Source: Bacillota bacterium (GTDB lineage Bacteria > Bacillota > Clostridia > Lachnospirales > Lachnospiraceae). Taken from it: DNA of 39,730 nt. Positions 23,709 through 32,918 of this stretch are shown in pieces; position 1 is the stretch's first letter, and each line of letters begins with the position of its first letter. Below the pieces are notes generated by a model that ran no database searches, was not told the DNA's origin, and saw nothing but the letters and a program-made list of their open reading frames with translations. A program made the position numbers and the translations under genes. The stretch covers positions 1 to 39,730 of the forward strand of contig JAEWPQ010000231.1 in the NCBI GenBank assembly GCA_023460575.1. The letters are read 5' to 3'.

Positions 23709-24716
23709 ATGAAATCGATTGATGTATTTTGTCATATTCTGCCGCCTGAATATTATGAAGCAGCGGTGAAGGACACATCCGCGCAATACCATATGTTTAC
23801 CAGAGCCCTTAACGTGAAGGCGATGTCAGATTTGGAGACGCGGCTGGAGGTTATGAAAAAATTCCCTGGATACTCCCAGTTGCCGTGCATGGTGTCTCCG
23901 CCGATAGAGTATTTTGCGGGACCCGACCGTTCACCTGCTATAGCGGCACTGGGAAATGATTCCCTGTGCAGAATTGTAAATGAACATCCTGAGGCTTTCC
24001 CAGGATTTATAGCGGGCATCCCTTTTAACAATGTAAAGGCATCTGTACAGGAGATCAGACGCTGTAAAGATATGGGAGCAAAGGGCGTACAAATATTTAC
24101 CCATATGAATGGGGACGCAATTGATACAGAAGAATACTGGCCCATTTACGAGATTTGTGAAAAACTGGACATGCCGATTCTGCTTCATCCGGCCGGTGGT
24201 TTAAAGACTCCGGAGTTTCCAAGTGAGTCCATCTCCAAATACGAACTTTGGTGGGCGATTGGCTGGCCATATCAGACGACAGTAGCCATGGCCAGACTTG
24301 TATTTTCCGGAATCTTTGAAGACTTCCCCAAGCTTAAGATTGTGACTCATCATGTAGGCGGAATGATTCCGATGCTTGCAGGCCGCCTGGAAAACGGACT
24401 TAAAATGTATGGAAGCCGTACTGCCGAATCGTTAAAGGAAAAACTGACGAAAACCAGATTAAAGGGAGATCCCGTGGATTCTTTTAAAAAATTCTACGCC
24501 GACTCAGCTTCCTTTGGATCAGCTTCAGCAATTCAATGCGGATTAGATTTTTTTGGAACAGATCATATTTTATTTGCCAGTGACATGCCTTTTGATCCGG
24601 AACAGGGACCTGGTTACATTGACAGAACCTTAAAGGCTATTGACACACTACCGTTAACAGAAGCTGAAAAAGCGGCTGTCTGCTATGAAAATGCAGCCAG
24701 ATTGTTTGGACTTTAA
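23709..24716 (+). CDS. Amidohydrolase-2 (ACMSD-like) family enzyme
   Basis: The 335-residue metal-dependent TIM-barrel enzyme is of the Amidohydrolase_2 type. That family holds non-oxidative decarboxylases such as ACMSD and resorcylate decarboxylase as well as hydrolases and hydratases. Visible segments are IDVFCHILPP (usual HxH position, here a single His), MGAKGVQIFTH, PILLHPAG, KIVTHHVGGM and ILFASDMPFD with the late Asp ligand. No signal peptide is present. AGAGAGGA precedes the ATG. It is first in a six-gene, same-direction set with a transporter next. The reaction is unknown; a carboxylated or ring substrate would fit the family. Confidence 0.85.
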   Translation: MKSIDVFCHILPPEYYEAAVKDTSAQYHMFTRALNVKAMSDLETRLEVMKKFPGYSQLPCMVSPPIEYFAGPDRSPAIAALGNDSLCRIVNEHPEAFPGFIAGIPFNNVKASVQEIRRCKDMGAKGVQIFTHMNGDAIDTEEYWPIYEICEKLDMPILLHPAGGLKTPEFPSESISKYELWWAIGWPYQTTVAMARLVFSGIFEDFPKLKIVTHHVGGMIPMLAGRLENGLKMYGSRTAESLKEKLTKTRLKGDPVDSFKKFYADSASFGSASAIQCGLDFFGTDHILFASDMPFDPEQGPGYIDRTLKAIDTLPLTEAEKAAVCYENAARLFGL

Positions 24717-24743
24717 TAGGTGTATAAAGGGAAGGGGTAAAAA

Positions 24744-26108
24744 ATGAATACTATTATTTCAATTTTAACAAACCAGTTTTTCTTATTGTTCCTTACAATT
24801 GCATCGGGACTGCTGATAGGAAAAATTAAAATTAAAAATTTTTCACTGGGCGTATCCGGCGGTATTTTCACCGGCATTGGAATCGGCTGGCTGGTAACTA
24901 ATTTCGCTAAAAATGTAAAAGAAGGAGAAGCGGGTTATAATATTGGCAAGAAAATTTTGTCTTCCGGTATTGTATCTTCAGGATTTTTTGTTTTTTTTCT
25001 TCTGTTGTTTTTAACTGCAATCGGACTTACCGTAGGAAAGAATATCGGAAGTATTTTTAAGAGATATGGAATTAAGTTTGTCATCATAGGAGCAGTCATT
25101 CCGACAGTTTCCATGCTGGTGACGGTGGGCTGTTTTCAATTAGTAAGAGGCTCGTCGGTTAACGGGTTTGAGATATCGGGAATGTTTTCCGGTTCCATGA
25201 CCAGTACTCCTGCTTACGGAACCTCACTGGATGTAGTTTCCAATCTGGATATTGAAAAAAGATATGAGAGACTCTCTGAATCAGATAGAAACCGTTTTTT
25301 AGCTATGATTAATCAGGATGGCAGCTTGACTTCTGAAAACACGCCAAGCCTTACACAAAAGCAGGCTGAGGCTTTTAAGGAAGCTGCCAAATCGGCTGTA
25401 AGTCTGGGATATACGGTTGCCTTTCCTTTTGGTGTGATTGTAATTGTAATTATGATTACTCTGCTTCCAAAACTGTTTGGTATCGACATAGAAAAAGAAA
25501 AAGATGCCTATAATAAAGAACTTCTGGAAAGTCAGAGTCATGGCAAGGTAATTGCGGACCAGCCATTGGATTTTATGCTGTTTGCTGTAGTAGCAGTCAT
25601 TGGTATAGTTGTTGGCAGTATTAATATTCCAATGGGTTCTTTTGGTAAATTTTCATTGGGAGCAGCAGGCGGTGTATTAATTTCCGCTCTTGTATTCAGT
25701 TACATTGGCAAAATCGGACCTTTCAATTTTAGAATGGATACAAAAGCCCTTTCTATGGTCCGTGAAATGGGTCTGACATTTTTTATGTCTGTGGTTGGTC
25801 TTACTTATGGATATGACGTTATTAATTCCCTGTCAGGTTCCGGCCTGTCGCTGGCGCTTATGGCAATTGCAGTAGAAGCAATCGCGGTGTTAATAAGTTT
25901 TCTGATCGGACATAAGGTATTTAAACTGAACTGGGTTATTTTAAGCGGAGCAATCTGCGGCGGCTGCACATCAGCACCTGGATTGGGGGCAGCGTTGAGC
26001 ACAATTGGAAATGATGAGCCTACGGCCGGATATGGAGCGGCGCAGCCGTTTGCGATCCTTGCAAACGTTATTTTAATTACAGTTTTTCATAATATGATAT
26101 TTTTATAA
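24744..26108 (+). CDS. AspT/YidE-family (aspartate-alanine exchanger type) transporter
   Basis: The 454-residue membrane protein has two homologous halves of about five helices each. The family signatures are FFLLLFLTAIGLTVGKN and GMFSGSMTSTPAYGTSL in the first half. The second half has GLTFFMSVVGLTYGYD and GGCTSAPGLGAALSTIGND, followed by YGAAQPFAILANVI. The central regulatory TrkA_C (RCK) domains found in AspT and YidE are absent, replaced by a hydrophilic loop (about 165-260). Members swap organic anions, such as aspartate for alanine. Here the substrate is probably the compound used by the surrounding enzymes. AAGGGG lies upstream, and the gap to the amidohydrolase is 27 bases. Confidence 0.82.
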   Translation: MNTIISILTNQFFLLFLTIASGLLIGKIKIKNFSLGVSGGIFTGIGIGWLVTNFAKNVKEGEAGYNIGKKILSSGIVSSGFFVFFLLLFLTAIGLTVGKNIGSIFKRYGIKFVIIGAVIPTVSMLVTVGCFQLVRGSSVNGFEISGMFSGSMTSTPAYGTSLDVVSNLDIEKRYERLSESDRNRFLAMINQDGSLTSENTPSLTQKQAEAFKEAAKSAVSLGYTVAFPFGVIVIVIMITLLPKLFGIDIEKEKDAYNKELLESQSHGKVIADQPLDFMLFAVVAVIGIVVGSINIPMGSFGKFSLGAAGGVLISALVFSYIGKIGPFNFRMDTKALSMVREMGLTFFMSVVGLTYGYDVINSLSGSGLSLALMAIAVEAIAVLISFLIGHKVFKLNWVILSGAICGGCTSAPGLGAALSTIGNDEPTAGYGAAQPFAILANVILITVFHNMIFL

Positions 26109-26144
26109 AATTAAGATAAATTAAAACAGGAAGAGAGGCGTCAT

Positions 26145-26972
26145 ATGCAGGATTTCTGGATTGAACACAGGGTGAATGAAAATAATTTTAAAATTACTCA
26201 TCATTCGGAGCACCGCTACCAGGTTGTGTTCGTTTTAGGTGGAACCATACGGTATACGGTAGGAAGCAATCTGTATACCCTGACAAGGGGAAGCATGATT
26301 GTTCTGAATACTTTGGAGAGTCATAGTCTTGAAGTGCTTCAATATCCCTACGAAAGATATATCCTGCAGATTGACCCCTCCTTTTTTCAAATGGAAGTAA
26401 AATATCCTGAAATTATTTCTATTTTTATCAGGAGACCCCCGGGGTTTTCTCATATGTTTACGCTGCCTGAGAGTATCTGGGAGTATTCCTTTGGCTGCCT
26501 TGAAGAAATGTGTGTGGAGTACCGGGGAAAAAAGGTATATTGGGAAATGATGGTGGGAAGCAACCTAAGAAGAATGTTTGTGTCTATATTCCGTGCCTGT
26601 TCTTCCTCTTTTTATACTGGGAAGATTGATGCAGGAACTGCGTTGGCTTTTAAGATACAGAATTTTCTGGATCACAATTACACGGAGAATCTGACCATAG
26701 ACGCCATTGCAGCCAAATTCTTTTTAAACCGCCATTATCTGTCTCATGTATTTAAAGATATGACGGGATACGGATTAATGGAATACGTAATTTTTCTGCG
26801 AATGAATAAAGCAAAGGTTCTCCTTACCCAGACAAATGAAAGTGTTTCTGTCATTGCTTCCAAATGCGGATACACAGATTTCACGCATTTTTCAAAACAA
26901 TTTCGTAAAAATGAGAACTGTTCCCCTACGGTCTTCCGTAAAAAATGGAAGGAGAACAACGGAAAGGAGTGA
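26145..26972 (+). CDS. AraC-family transcriptional regulator
   Basis: The 275-residue protein has an N-terminal cupin-like sensing domain (HHSEHRYQVVFVLGG, RGSMIVLNTLESHSLEV). It has a C-terminal pair of helix-turn-helix motifs (LTIDAIAAKFFLNRHYLSHVFK and VSVIASKCGYTDFTHFSKQF). The cupin part suggests it senses a small molecule, presumably the substrate of the operon in which it lies. AAGAGAGG precedes the ATG. It sits in the middle of the set, 6 bases before the OYE-like gene, so it is probably an autoregulated activator. Confidence 0.93.
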   Translation: MQDFWIEHRVNENNFKITHHSEHRYQVVFVLGGTIRYTVGSNLYTLTRGSMIVLNTLESHSLEVLQYPYERYILQIDPSFFQMEVKYPEIISIFIRRPPGFSHMFTLPESIWEYSFGCLEEMCVEYRGKKVYWEMMVGSNLRRMFVSIFRACSSSFYTGKIDAGTALAFKIQNFLDHNYTENLTIDAIAAKFFLNRHYLSHVFKDMTGYGLMEYVIFLRMNKAKVLLTQTNESVSVIASKCGYTDFTHFSKQFRKNENCSPTVFRKKWKENNGKE

Positions 26973-26978
26973 TTTGCC

Positions 26979-28355
26979 ATGGCGGATCATGAAATATTTA
27001 AATTTCAGTCACTGGAGGAACTTCAGGAAAAAGCGAAGCAGCTAGGCGCGGAAGTTTCATTCCGTAAAGATATCTCTCTGCTGTTAAAACCTCAAAAAGC
27101 AGGGAGCAGGACAGCACCTAATTCGATGGCTGTACTTCCTATGGAAGGCTGCGATTCCAATGATGATGGTTCACCAAGTGAACTGGTGGAGCGCCGTTAT
27201 ATAAGATTTGCTTCCGGCGGAGCGGGACTTCTATGGTGGGAGGCCTGTGCGGTTGTGCCGGAAGGGAGAGCAAACCCGAATCAGATGATGTTAACAGCTT
27301 CAAATGTAAGCAGATTTAAGGAACTTATAATAAAGACCAATCAGGCGGCGGCTGACGCGAACGGCTCTGCCCATAAGCCTCTTAATATTTTACAGCTGAC
27401 ACATTCCGGACGCTACAGCAGGCCGGAAGGGCATAAGAGCCGTGCGATTATTCCCCAGCATGATCCATATCTGGATCCTCGCAGCGGAGTGGCTTCTGAC
27501 AGTCTGGTGGTAACAGATGAATACCTTGATGCATTGACTGAGAGGTATGTTCAAAGTGCGCTGCTGGCGAAAGAGGCCGGATTTGATGGAGTTGATATCA
27601 AAAGCTGTCACAGGTATCTTCTCAGTGAACTGCTGGCCAGCCATACAAGAGAAGGAAAGTATGGGGGGAGCTTTGAGAACCGTACCCGATTCCTTCTTAA
27701 TACTATACGTGCTGTCAGAAAGGCAGCCGGCTCTGATTTCATCATTGCCTGCCGCTTTAATGTGTTTGATGCCCATCCTTACCCATATGGCTTTGGAGGC
27801 AGTAAGGAAGATATGTGGAGGTTTGATCCTGAAGAGCCGATGACCCTGGTGAAGAGACTCTGTGAGGAGGGCATAGATCTTCTGAGCAACTCTGCAGGTA
27901 ATCCTTATTATATTTATCCTCAGGTAACCCGACCCTTTGACCAGTCCAGCAAAGGAATTCCCATTCCGGAAGAACATCAGCTGACCAGTATAGCCCGCCT
28001 TTTCGATTTTACCCGGCAGATACAGAAAGCAGCTGGAGATATTCCGGTTGTGGGCAACGGATACAGCTGGCTCAGGCAGTTTGCACCCTATGCAGGCGCA
28101 GCAAACCTGGCAGAAGGAAGCTGCCGTTTTGTGGGATTTGGGCGCAGCAGTTTCGCGTATCCGGATGCTCCTTTTGATATAAGGACAAAAGGATTTATGG
28201 AACCGAAAAAATGCTGTATAACCTGTTCCAAATGTACTCAGATTATGCGTGACCATGGAATGACAGGCTGTGTAATCAAAGACAGTGATGTATATGTACC
28301 GCTGTATCGAAAAGCGGAAGCCGATGCAGCATTAAGGGAAAAAAGCTATCAATAA
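26979..28355 (+). CDS. NADH:flavin oxidoreductase, Old Yellow Enzyme-like, short form
   Basis: The 458-residue FMN-binding TIM barrel reduces activated C=C bonds, by family. Seen are QLTHSGRYSRPEG (active-site His and Arg region), EAGFDGVDIKSCHRYLLSELL and KYGGSFENRTRF, the FMN phosphate/NADH region. A C-terminal cysteine group CCITCSKC plus GC 11 residues later fits the 4Fe-4S site of 2,4-dienoyl-CoA reductase and BaiCD-like enzymes. The FAD/NAD domain that usually follows the cluster is missing, so another protein must supply electrons; the flavoprotein two genes downstream is one candidate. AAAGGAG precedes the ATG, 6 bases after the regulator. Confidence 0.9.
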   Translation: MADHEIFKFQSLEELQEKAKQLGAEVSFRKDISLLLKPQKAGSRTAPNSMAVLPMEGCDSNDDGSPSELVERRYIRFASGGAGLLWWEACAVVPEGRANPNQMMLTASNVSRFKELIIKTNQAAADANGSAHKPLNILQLTHSGRYSRPEGHKSRAIIPQHDPYLDPRSGVASDSLVVTDEYLDALTERYVQSALLAKEAGFDGVDIKSCHRYLLSELLASHTREGKYGGSFENRTRFLLNTIRAVRKAAGSDFIIACRFNVFDAHPYPYGFGGSKEDMWRFDPEEPMTLVKRLCEEGIDLLSNSAGNPYYIYPQVTRPFDQSSKGIPIPEEHQLTSIARLFDFTRQIQKAAGDIPVVGNGYSWLRQFAPYAGAANLAEGSCRFVGFGRSSFAYPDAPFDIRTKGFMEPKKCCITCSKCTQIMRDHGMTGCVIKDSDVYVPLYRKAEADAALREKSYQ

Positions 28356-28384
28356 AAAAGAAATCGAAAGGAATGATTAAAATC

Positions 28385-29152
28385 ATGAAGAAGACAGCAG
28401 TCATAACAGGCGGCAGCCGCGGAATCGGCTATGCCATTTCAAAACGCCTTGGACAGGATGGCTTTCATATAGTTATTATGGACATGAACGCAGTGGAAGA
28501 TTATACGGATAATCTTCAGGCACTGGATGAAATGGGAATCGAATATTTATATGTACAGGGAAACATCTGCAATGCAACGGACCGTCAGAAGCTGATAGAA
28601 GAATCGGTAGGAAGATTCGGAGGAATCCATGTTCTTGTTAATAATGCGGGGGTAGCTCCAAATGTGCGTGCTGATCTGCTGGATATGTCAGAGGACAGTT
28701 TTGACAGGGTGGTGGGAATCAATACAAAAGGAAATATGTTTCTTACCCAGGCAGTAGCAAAGCAGATGATAAGCCAGCCATTGGAGGGAAAAAAGCGCGG
28801 TACTATAATCAATATCTCCTCCTGCTCTGCCGTGGTATCCTCTACGGGAAGAGGAGAATATTGCGTATCCAAGGCAGGAGTCTCCATGCTGACAACTCTT
28901 TATGCTGACAGGCTGGCAAAGGAAGGGATTCTGGTTAATGAAGTCCGTCCGGGAGTCATTGCGACAGATATGACTGCCACAGTGGAAGAAAAGTATAACA
29001 GAATGTTTGAAAACGGAGTATTCCCCATTGCCAGATGGGGAACACCGGAAGACATTGCGGGGGCTGTATCTGCTTTGGCGGGAGATGATTTCCTTTATAC
29101 AACCGGCAGCTACATAGACGTTGATGGCGGATTCCATATCCAGAGATTATAG
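28385..29152 (+). CDS. Short-chain dehydrogenase/reductase
   Basis: The 255-residue SDR has the Rossmann motif TGGSRGIG, then NNAG (VLVNNAGVAP) and a catalytic Ser region INISSCSA. YCVSK supplies Tyr and Lys. The C-terminal PGVIATDM and YTTGSYIDVDGG are also typical. Asp after beta-2 (MDMN) suggests NAD(H) preference. ATG 28385 is chosen because an earlier ATG at 28373 directly abuts AAAGGA. The SDR would oxidise or reduce a hydroxyl/keto group on the substrate handled by the OYE-like enzyme before it and the flavoprotein after it. Confidence 0.92.
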   Translation: MKKTAVITGGSRGIGYAISKRLGQDGFHIVIMDMNAVEDYTDNLQALDEMGIEYLYVQGNICNATDRQKLIEESVGRFGGIHVLVNNAGVAPNVRADLLDMSEDSFDRVVGINTKGNMFLTQAVAKQMISQPLEGKKRGTIINISSCSAVVSSTGRGEYCVSKAGVSMLTTLYADRLAKEGILVNEVRPGVIATDMTATVEEKYNRMFENGVFPIARWGTPEDIAGAVSALAGDDFLYTTGSYIDVDGGFHIQRL

Positions 29153-29168
29153 TTTATCAGGAGGTGCT

Positions 29169-31133
29169 ATGAACAGACAAACAATTTCTGTTTCAGGATA
29201 TAGCCTGGAGCTTTATACGTACAATACTGTTGTGGTGGGAACCGGAGCCGCAGGGCTTAACGGGGCAGACCGGCTGTATGAATACGGACAGACGGATATC
29301 GCCATTGTAACAGAGGGAATTAATACAGGAACCAGCCGTAATACAGGAAGTGACAAGCAGACATATTATAAGCTGACGCTCTCTGGCGGCGACCCGGACA
29401 GTGTCAGGGAAATGGCTGAGACACTTTTTGAAGGCCAATGTGTGGATGGAGATATTGCGTTATGCGAGGCAGCTCTTTCTGCTCAGGGATTTTTACGGCT
29501 GGTGGAGCTTGGTGTTCCATTCCCGCATAACCGATACGGAGAATATATTGGCTATAAGACAGATCATGATCCCCGCCGCCGCGCTACCAGTGTGGGTCCG
29601 TATACCAGCAAGCTGATGACGGAGTGTCTGGAAAAGTCCGTTACCAGAAAAGGTATAAAGATATTTGACGGTCTTCAGGTTCTGCGTATTCTTTCAGACG
29701 GAGAAAAGGCATATGGTCTTCTTTGTCTGGATCGTTTTCATGCAGAGGACGAAAAGAAACGGTTTGTGGCATTTCACTGTAAGAATATCCTGTGGGCGAC
29801 AGGAGGACCGGCCGGAATGTATGAAGACAGTGCATATCCCTTTGGGCATTACGGTGCCGCAGGAACTGCTTTCCGGGCCGGCGCTGTGGGGAAAAATTTG
29901 ACAGAGTGGCAATATGGTCTGGCTTCGGTAAAACCCAGATGGAATGTTTCAGGTACTTATATGCAGGTGCTTCCCCGCTTTATTTCAACATGGGAAGATG
30001 GTTCCGATGAGAGGGAATTCCTGTTTGATTTTTTTACCGATATGGGAGATTTGCTTTCGAAAGTGTTTTTAAAGGGATATCAGTGGCCTTTCGATGTGCG
30101 CAAGGTGGAACAGGGAAGCTCAATTATAGATATTCTGGTTTATCTGGAACGCAAAAAAGGACGCAGGGTATATCTGGATTTCAGATCCAATCCAGGAGGG
30201 GAAAACCTGGAATTTTCTTTGCTGTCAGAGGAAGCTTTTGAATATCTGAATAAAGCCGGTGCATGTTTTGGAACACCGTTAGACCGTCTGCTTCATATGA
30301 ACGGACCGGCAGTGAGCTTTTATAAAGAAAAAGGAGTGGATCTGTCAGAAAGTCCATTGGAAATAGCATTATGTGCCCAGCATAACAATGGAGGATTGGG
30401 AATTGATGCATGGTGGCAGACCAATATAAAGGGATTGTTTGCGGCAGGCGAAGCAGCAGGCAGCCATGGAGTTTACCGTCCGGGCGGAAGTGCTCTGAAT
30501 GCAGGACAGGTTGGTTCCGCCCGGGCAGCCCAGTATATTGCTGCCAAATGCATGGGCGAGCCGGAAGAAACAGAATTTTCCTCTTTACTGGAAGAAGCTT
30601 TCCTGGAAGTGGCAGATGTGTGCAATGCTGTTCTGTCTGATGATGGCCAGGAAGAAAACATTATGAAGGTCTGGAAAGAGGCAACTGCGGCAATGAGTAC
30701 TTCCGGAGCGGCCATACGCAGTCAGGCAGGCCTGGAACAGCTGATCGCACAGGTAGAGAAGGTACGTGAATCCTTTAAATCTGCCGTGCGGATATCCACT
30801 CCTCACAATTTAATACGTGTATTCAGGCTTCTTGATATTCTTCTCTCTCAGCAGGTATATCTATCTTCTATGATGGATTACATGAAGCATGGAGGCAAAA
30901 GCAGAGGAAGTGCCCTTTATACTGACCACAATGGTACGCGTCCATTTCAGCAGCTTCCTGAAGAATTTACATATACTCTGGCTGATGACTCGGAAGGTAG
31001 CCTTATTCAGGAGGTTTTATGGAAGAAAGGTGTTTGTGAGTTTCACTGGCGAAAGGTAAGAGAAATACCGGAGGAAGAAGATTTTTTTGAAAATGTCTGG
31101 AGGGAATACCGGAAAACTGGTAACATCTATTAA
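29169..31133 (+). CDS. FAD-dependent oxidoreductase (fumarate reductase flavoprotein-like)
   Basis: The 654-residue flavoprotein binds FAD through VVVGTGAAGLNGA near residue 22 and GLFAAGEAAGSHGVYRPGG near 430. The middle capping domain and the helical C-terminal part (about 485-654) resemble the FrdA/SdhA and adenylylsulfate reductase group. An SMMDYMKHGGKSRGSALY segment matches the family's Arg-Gly-Ser-containing end. No signal peptide, flavin-transfer domain or heme motif is present, so it is cytoplasmic. AGGAGG precedes ATG 29169 by 5 bases; an upstream frame extension overlaps the SDR. It is last in the operon before a strong terminator. Likely it introduces or removes a C-C double bond. 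Confidence 0.87.
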   Translation: MNRQTISVSGYSLELYTYNTVVVGTGAAGLNGADRLYEYGQTDIAIVTEGINTGTSRNTGSDKQTYYKLTLSGGDPDSVREMAETLFEGQCVDGDIALCEAALSAQGFLRLVELGVPFPHNRYGEYIGYKTDHDPRRRATSVGPYTSKLMTECLEKSVTRKGIKIFDGLQVLRILSDGEKAYGLLCLDRFHAEDEKKRFVAFHCKNILWATGGPAGMYEDSAYPFGHYGAAGTAFRAGAVGKNLTEWQYGLASVKPRWNVSGTYMQVLPRFISTWEDGSDEREFLFDFFTDMGDLLSKVFLKGYQWPFDVRKVEQGSSIIDILVYLERKKGRRVYLDFRSNPGGENLEFSLLSEEAFEYLNKAGACFGTPLDRLLHMNGPAVSFYKEKGVDLSESPLEIALCAQHNNGGLGIDAWWQTNIKGLFAAGEAAGSHGVYRPGGSALNAGQVGSARAAQYIAAKCMGEPEETEFSSLLEEAFLEVADVCNAVLSDDGQEENIMKVWKEATAAMSTSGAAIRSQAGLEQLIAQVEKVRESFKSAVRISTPHNLIRVFRLLDILLSQQVYLSSMMDYMKHGGKSRGSALYTDHNGTRPFQQLPEEFTYTLADDSEGSLIQEVLWKKGVCEFHWRKVREIPEEEDFFENVWREYRKTGNIY

Positions 31134-31147
31134 TGAGCATATAACAG

Positions 31148-31190
31148 CGTGCTGCAAAACTATTTTTTCATATAGTTTTGCAGCACGTTC
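31148..31190 (+). terminator. Terminator of the catabolic operon
   Basis: CGTGCTGCAAAACTAT (31148-31163) and ATAGTTTTGCAGCACG (31172-31187) are a perfect 16-bp stem with an 8-base loop and TTCTTT after it. Confidence 0.95.
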
Positions 31191-31238
31191 TTTATTTAAA
31201 GACATCTCAGGATACATCCTTTTATTTCCACTATTAAT

Positions 31239-31252
31239 CGAACATACATTCG
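31239..31252 (+). promoter_or_regulatory. LexA (DinR) SOS box before dinB
   Basis: CGAACATACATTCG differs at one position from the Gram-positive LexA consensus CGAAC-RNRY-GTTYG (A for the first G of the right half). It lies 26 bases before the dinB start, overlapping where the promoter should be. Confidence 0.72.
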
Positions 31253-31278
31253 GTTATCATATACTCAGAGGTGAGTGT

Positions 31279-32559
31279 ATGAAACGGGTTATTTTTCATA
31301 TTGATGTAAATTCTGCGTTTTTAAGCTGGGAAGCGGTTTACCGGCTGAAGCATCTTTCCGGGAATCTGGATCTGCGGCTGGTGCCTTCCGCAGTGGGGGG
31401 AGATGTGACCATGCGTCATGGGATCATTCTGGCAAAGAGCATCCCGGCAAAGAAGTATGGCATTCACACAGGACAGTCTGTTACGGAGGCGCTGCAGAAA
31501 TGTCCCGGACTTTTGCTGGTTCCGCCTAATTATAATTTGTACCAGCGGTCTTCCGATGCATTTATCCGCATCCTGAAGGAGTATTCTCCCACAGTGGAAC
31601 AGTATTCCATTGATGAGGCATACATGGATATGACGGGGCTGGAGGCGCTGTTCGGGGAACCCCGAAAGGCTGCTCTGGAAATCGGGAAGAGAATCAGGGA
31701 GGAACTGGGATTTACCGTTAATATCGGTGTTGCTGATAATAAGGTTTTAGCGAAGATGGCATCGGATTTTAAAAAGCCGGACCGGGTTCATACGCTGTGG
31801 ACCGGGGAAATCCGGGAAAAGCTGTGGCCTTTGCCGGTCAGTGACCTGTTTTTTGTAGGCAGGGCCACATTTCGAAAGCTTGGCCAGCTTGGAATAAAAA
31901 CCATCGGAGATCTGGCAGGCACCGATCCTGGCCTGGTAAAAAGCCATTTCGGCAAAATGGGAGAGGTGATCTGGGGATTTGCCCACGGACTGGATTTTTC
32001 AGCGGTAGAACCGGTGCCGCCGCCCAATAAAGGATATGGCAACAGCACTACCATTGCCTTTGATGTAGTGGAGAGGGAACATGCCCATCTGGTGCTTTTA
32101 TCCCTTGCCGAGACACTGGCAGCAAGACTGAGGTCAGATAAAGTCCGCGCCGGAGTTTTGGCTGTGGGAATTAAAGACTGGGATTTTCATTATTACAGCC
32201 ATCAGGCCCCTCTTTCTTCGCCTACCAATATAACCGAAGAGATTTTTAAGACAGCGTGCCGGGTATTTGATGAGGCATGGGATGAACTGCCGGTCCGCCA
32301 CCTTGGTATTCACACGAGTCAGATCACGAAAGGAAGCGAAAGGCAGCTTGGCCTGTTTGATACAGGGGACTATGAGAGGCTGGAACGTCTTGACCGGACC
32401 GTGGATGAGATCAGAAAGCGGTTTGGCAATGATTCCATTATAAGAGCCTCTTTCTTAAAATCACCCCAGAACAGGCCGGCCCGGTGTCTGGACCATATGG
32501 GCGGGGGAATCAGCAGGGAGAAAAGGACTGTGGATTACAGCAGGCAGACTATTTTATAA
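31279..32559 (+). CDS. dinB: DNA polymerase IV (Y-family translesion polymerase)
   Basis: The 426-residue error-prone polymerase copies damaged templates. It begins KRVIFHIDVNSAFLSWEA with the first catalytic Asp (D9). The second catalytic pair is in YSIDEAYMDMTG, and VNIGVADNKVLAKMASDFKKPD is the palm motif. A little-finger domain follows (STTIAFDV to LGIHTSQI). A clamp-binding-like QLGLFD (about residues 355-360) is visible. The start is ATG 31279 with AGAGGTGAG. The open frame extends upstream across the terminator and SOS box and is rejected. An SOS box and the SRAP gene downstream point to a damage-tolerance operon. Confidence 0.95.
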   Translation: MKRVIFHIDVNSAFLSWEAVYRLKHLSGNLDLRLVPSAVGGDVTMRHGIILAKSIPAKKYGIHTGQSVTEALQKCPGLLLVPPNYNLYQRSSDAFIRILKEYSPTVEQYSIDEAYMDMTGLEALFGEPRKAALEIGKRIREELGFTVNIGVADNKVLAKMASDFKKPDRVHTLWTGEIREKLWPLPVSDLFFVGRATFRKLGQLGIKTIGDLAGTDPGLVKSHFGKMGEVIWGFAHGLDFSAVEPVPPPNKGYGNSTTIAFDVVEREHAHLVLLSLAETLAARLRSDKVRAGVLAVGIKDWDFHYYSHQAPLSSPTNITEEIFKTACRVFDEAWDELPVRHLGIHTSQITKGSERQLGLFDTGDYERLERLDRTVDEIRKRFGNDSIIRASFLKSPQNRPARCLDHMGGGISREKRTVDYSRQTIL

Positions 32560-32577
32560 AAACAGGAAGTGAGAAGG

Positions 32578-32895
32578 ATGTCCTCTTTTGGAATCGGAAT
32601 CAATGCAGAGGCGATTGACAGCGGCGAATTAAAAGGTAAAATGTATCATATAGCCTGTAAGGCGTGGTTTACAGCCAGCTGCAATTTAAGGCCCTTAAGC
32701 TTTAAGTTTGAGGGCGATGACGGAGAGATCCAGACAGTGAGTGAGATTACGGTAAAGCATAGTGAGAATAAAAATTATTCAGGAATTCCCTCAAAAGAAT
32801 ATGCGTGCGAAGCCATAATCGGAGGAATACGCCATGAATTTAAGCTTATATTTTACATGGAAGCCTGTAAATGGGTTATGATATTACCAAAATAA
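32578..32895 (+). CDS. Hypothetical protein between dinB and SRAP
   Basis: The 105-residue protein, with a beta-rich pattern, starts MSSFGIGINAEAIDSGELKG. It includes YHIACKAWFTASCNLRP, an EGDDGEIQTVSEITV segment and the end FKLIFYMEACKWVMILPK. I do not recognise a family and see no signal peptide or helix-turn-helix. The ATG at 32578 lies 8-9 bases after AGGAAG; a GTG three codons earlier is possible. It is 18 bases after dinB and 23 before SRAP, so it is in the same transcript. It may act in damage tolerance, by position only. Confidence 0.75.
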   Translation: MSSFGIGINAEAIDSGELKGKMYHIACKAWFTASCNLRPLSFKFEGDDGEIQTVSEITVKHSENKNYSGIPSKEYACEAIIGGIRHEFKLIFYMEACKWVMILPK

Positions 32896-32918
32896 AAGCG
32901 AAGGGAAGGGAGAAAAGC

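Noticed and set aside
27390..28256. Long minus-strand open frame of 288 codons inside the OYE-like gene
   Set aside because: It is a shadow of the strongly conserved plus-strand enzyme and has no recognisable domain or ribosome site.
31087..31278. N-terminal extension of dinB
   Set aside because: The open frame runs through the upstream terminator and SOS box. Y-family polymerases begin at the KRVIFHIDVN segment.
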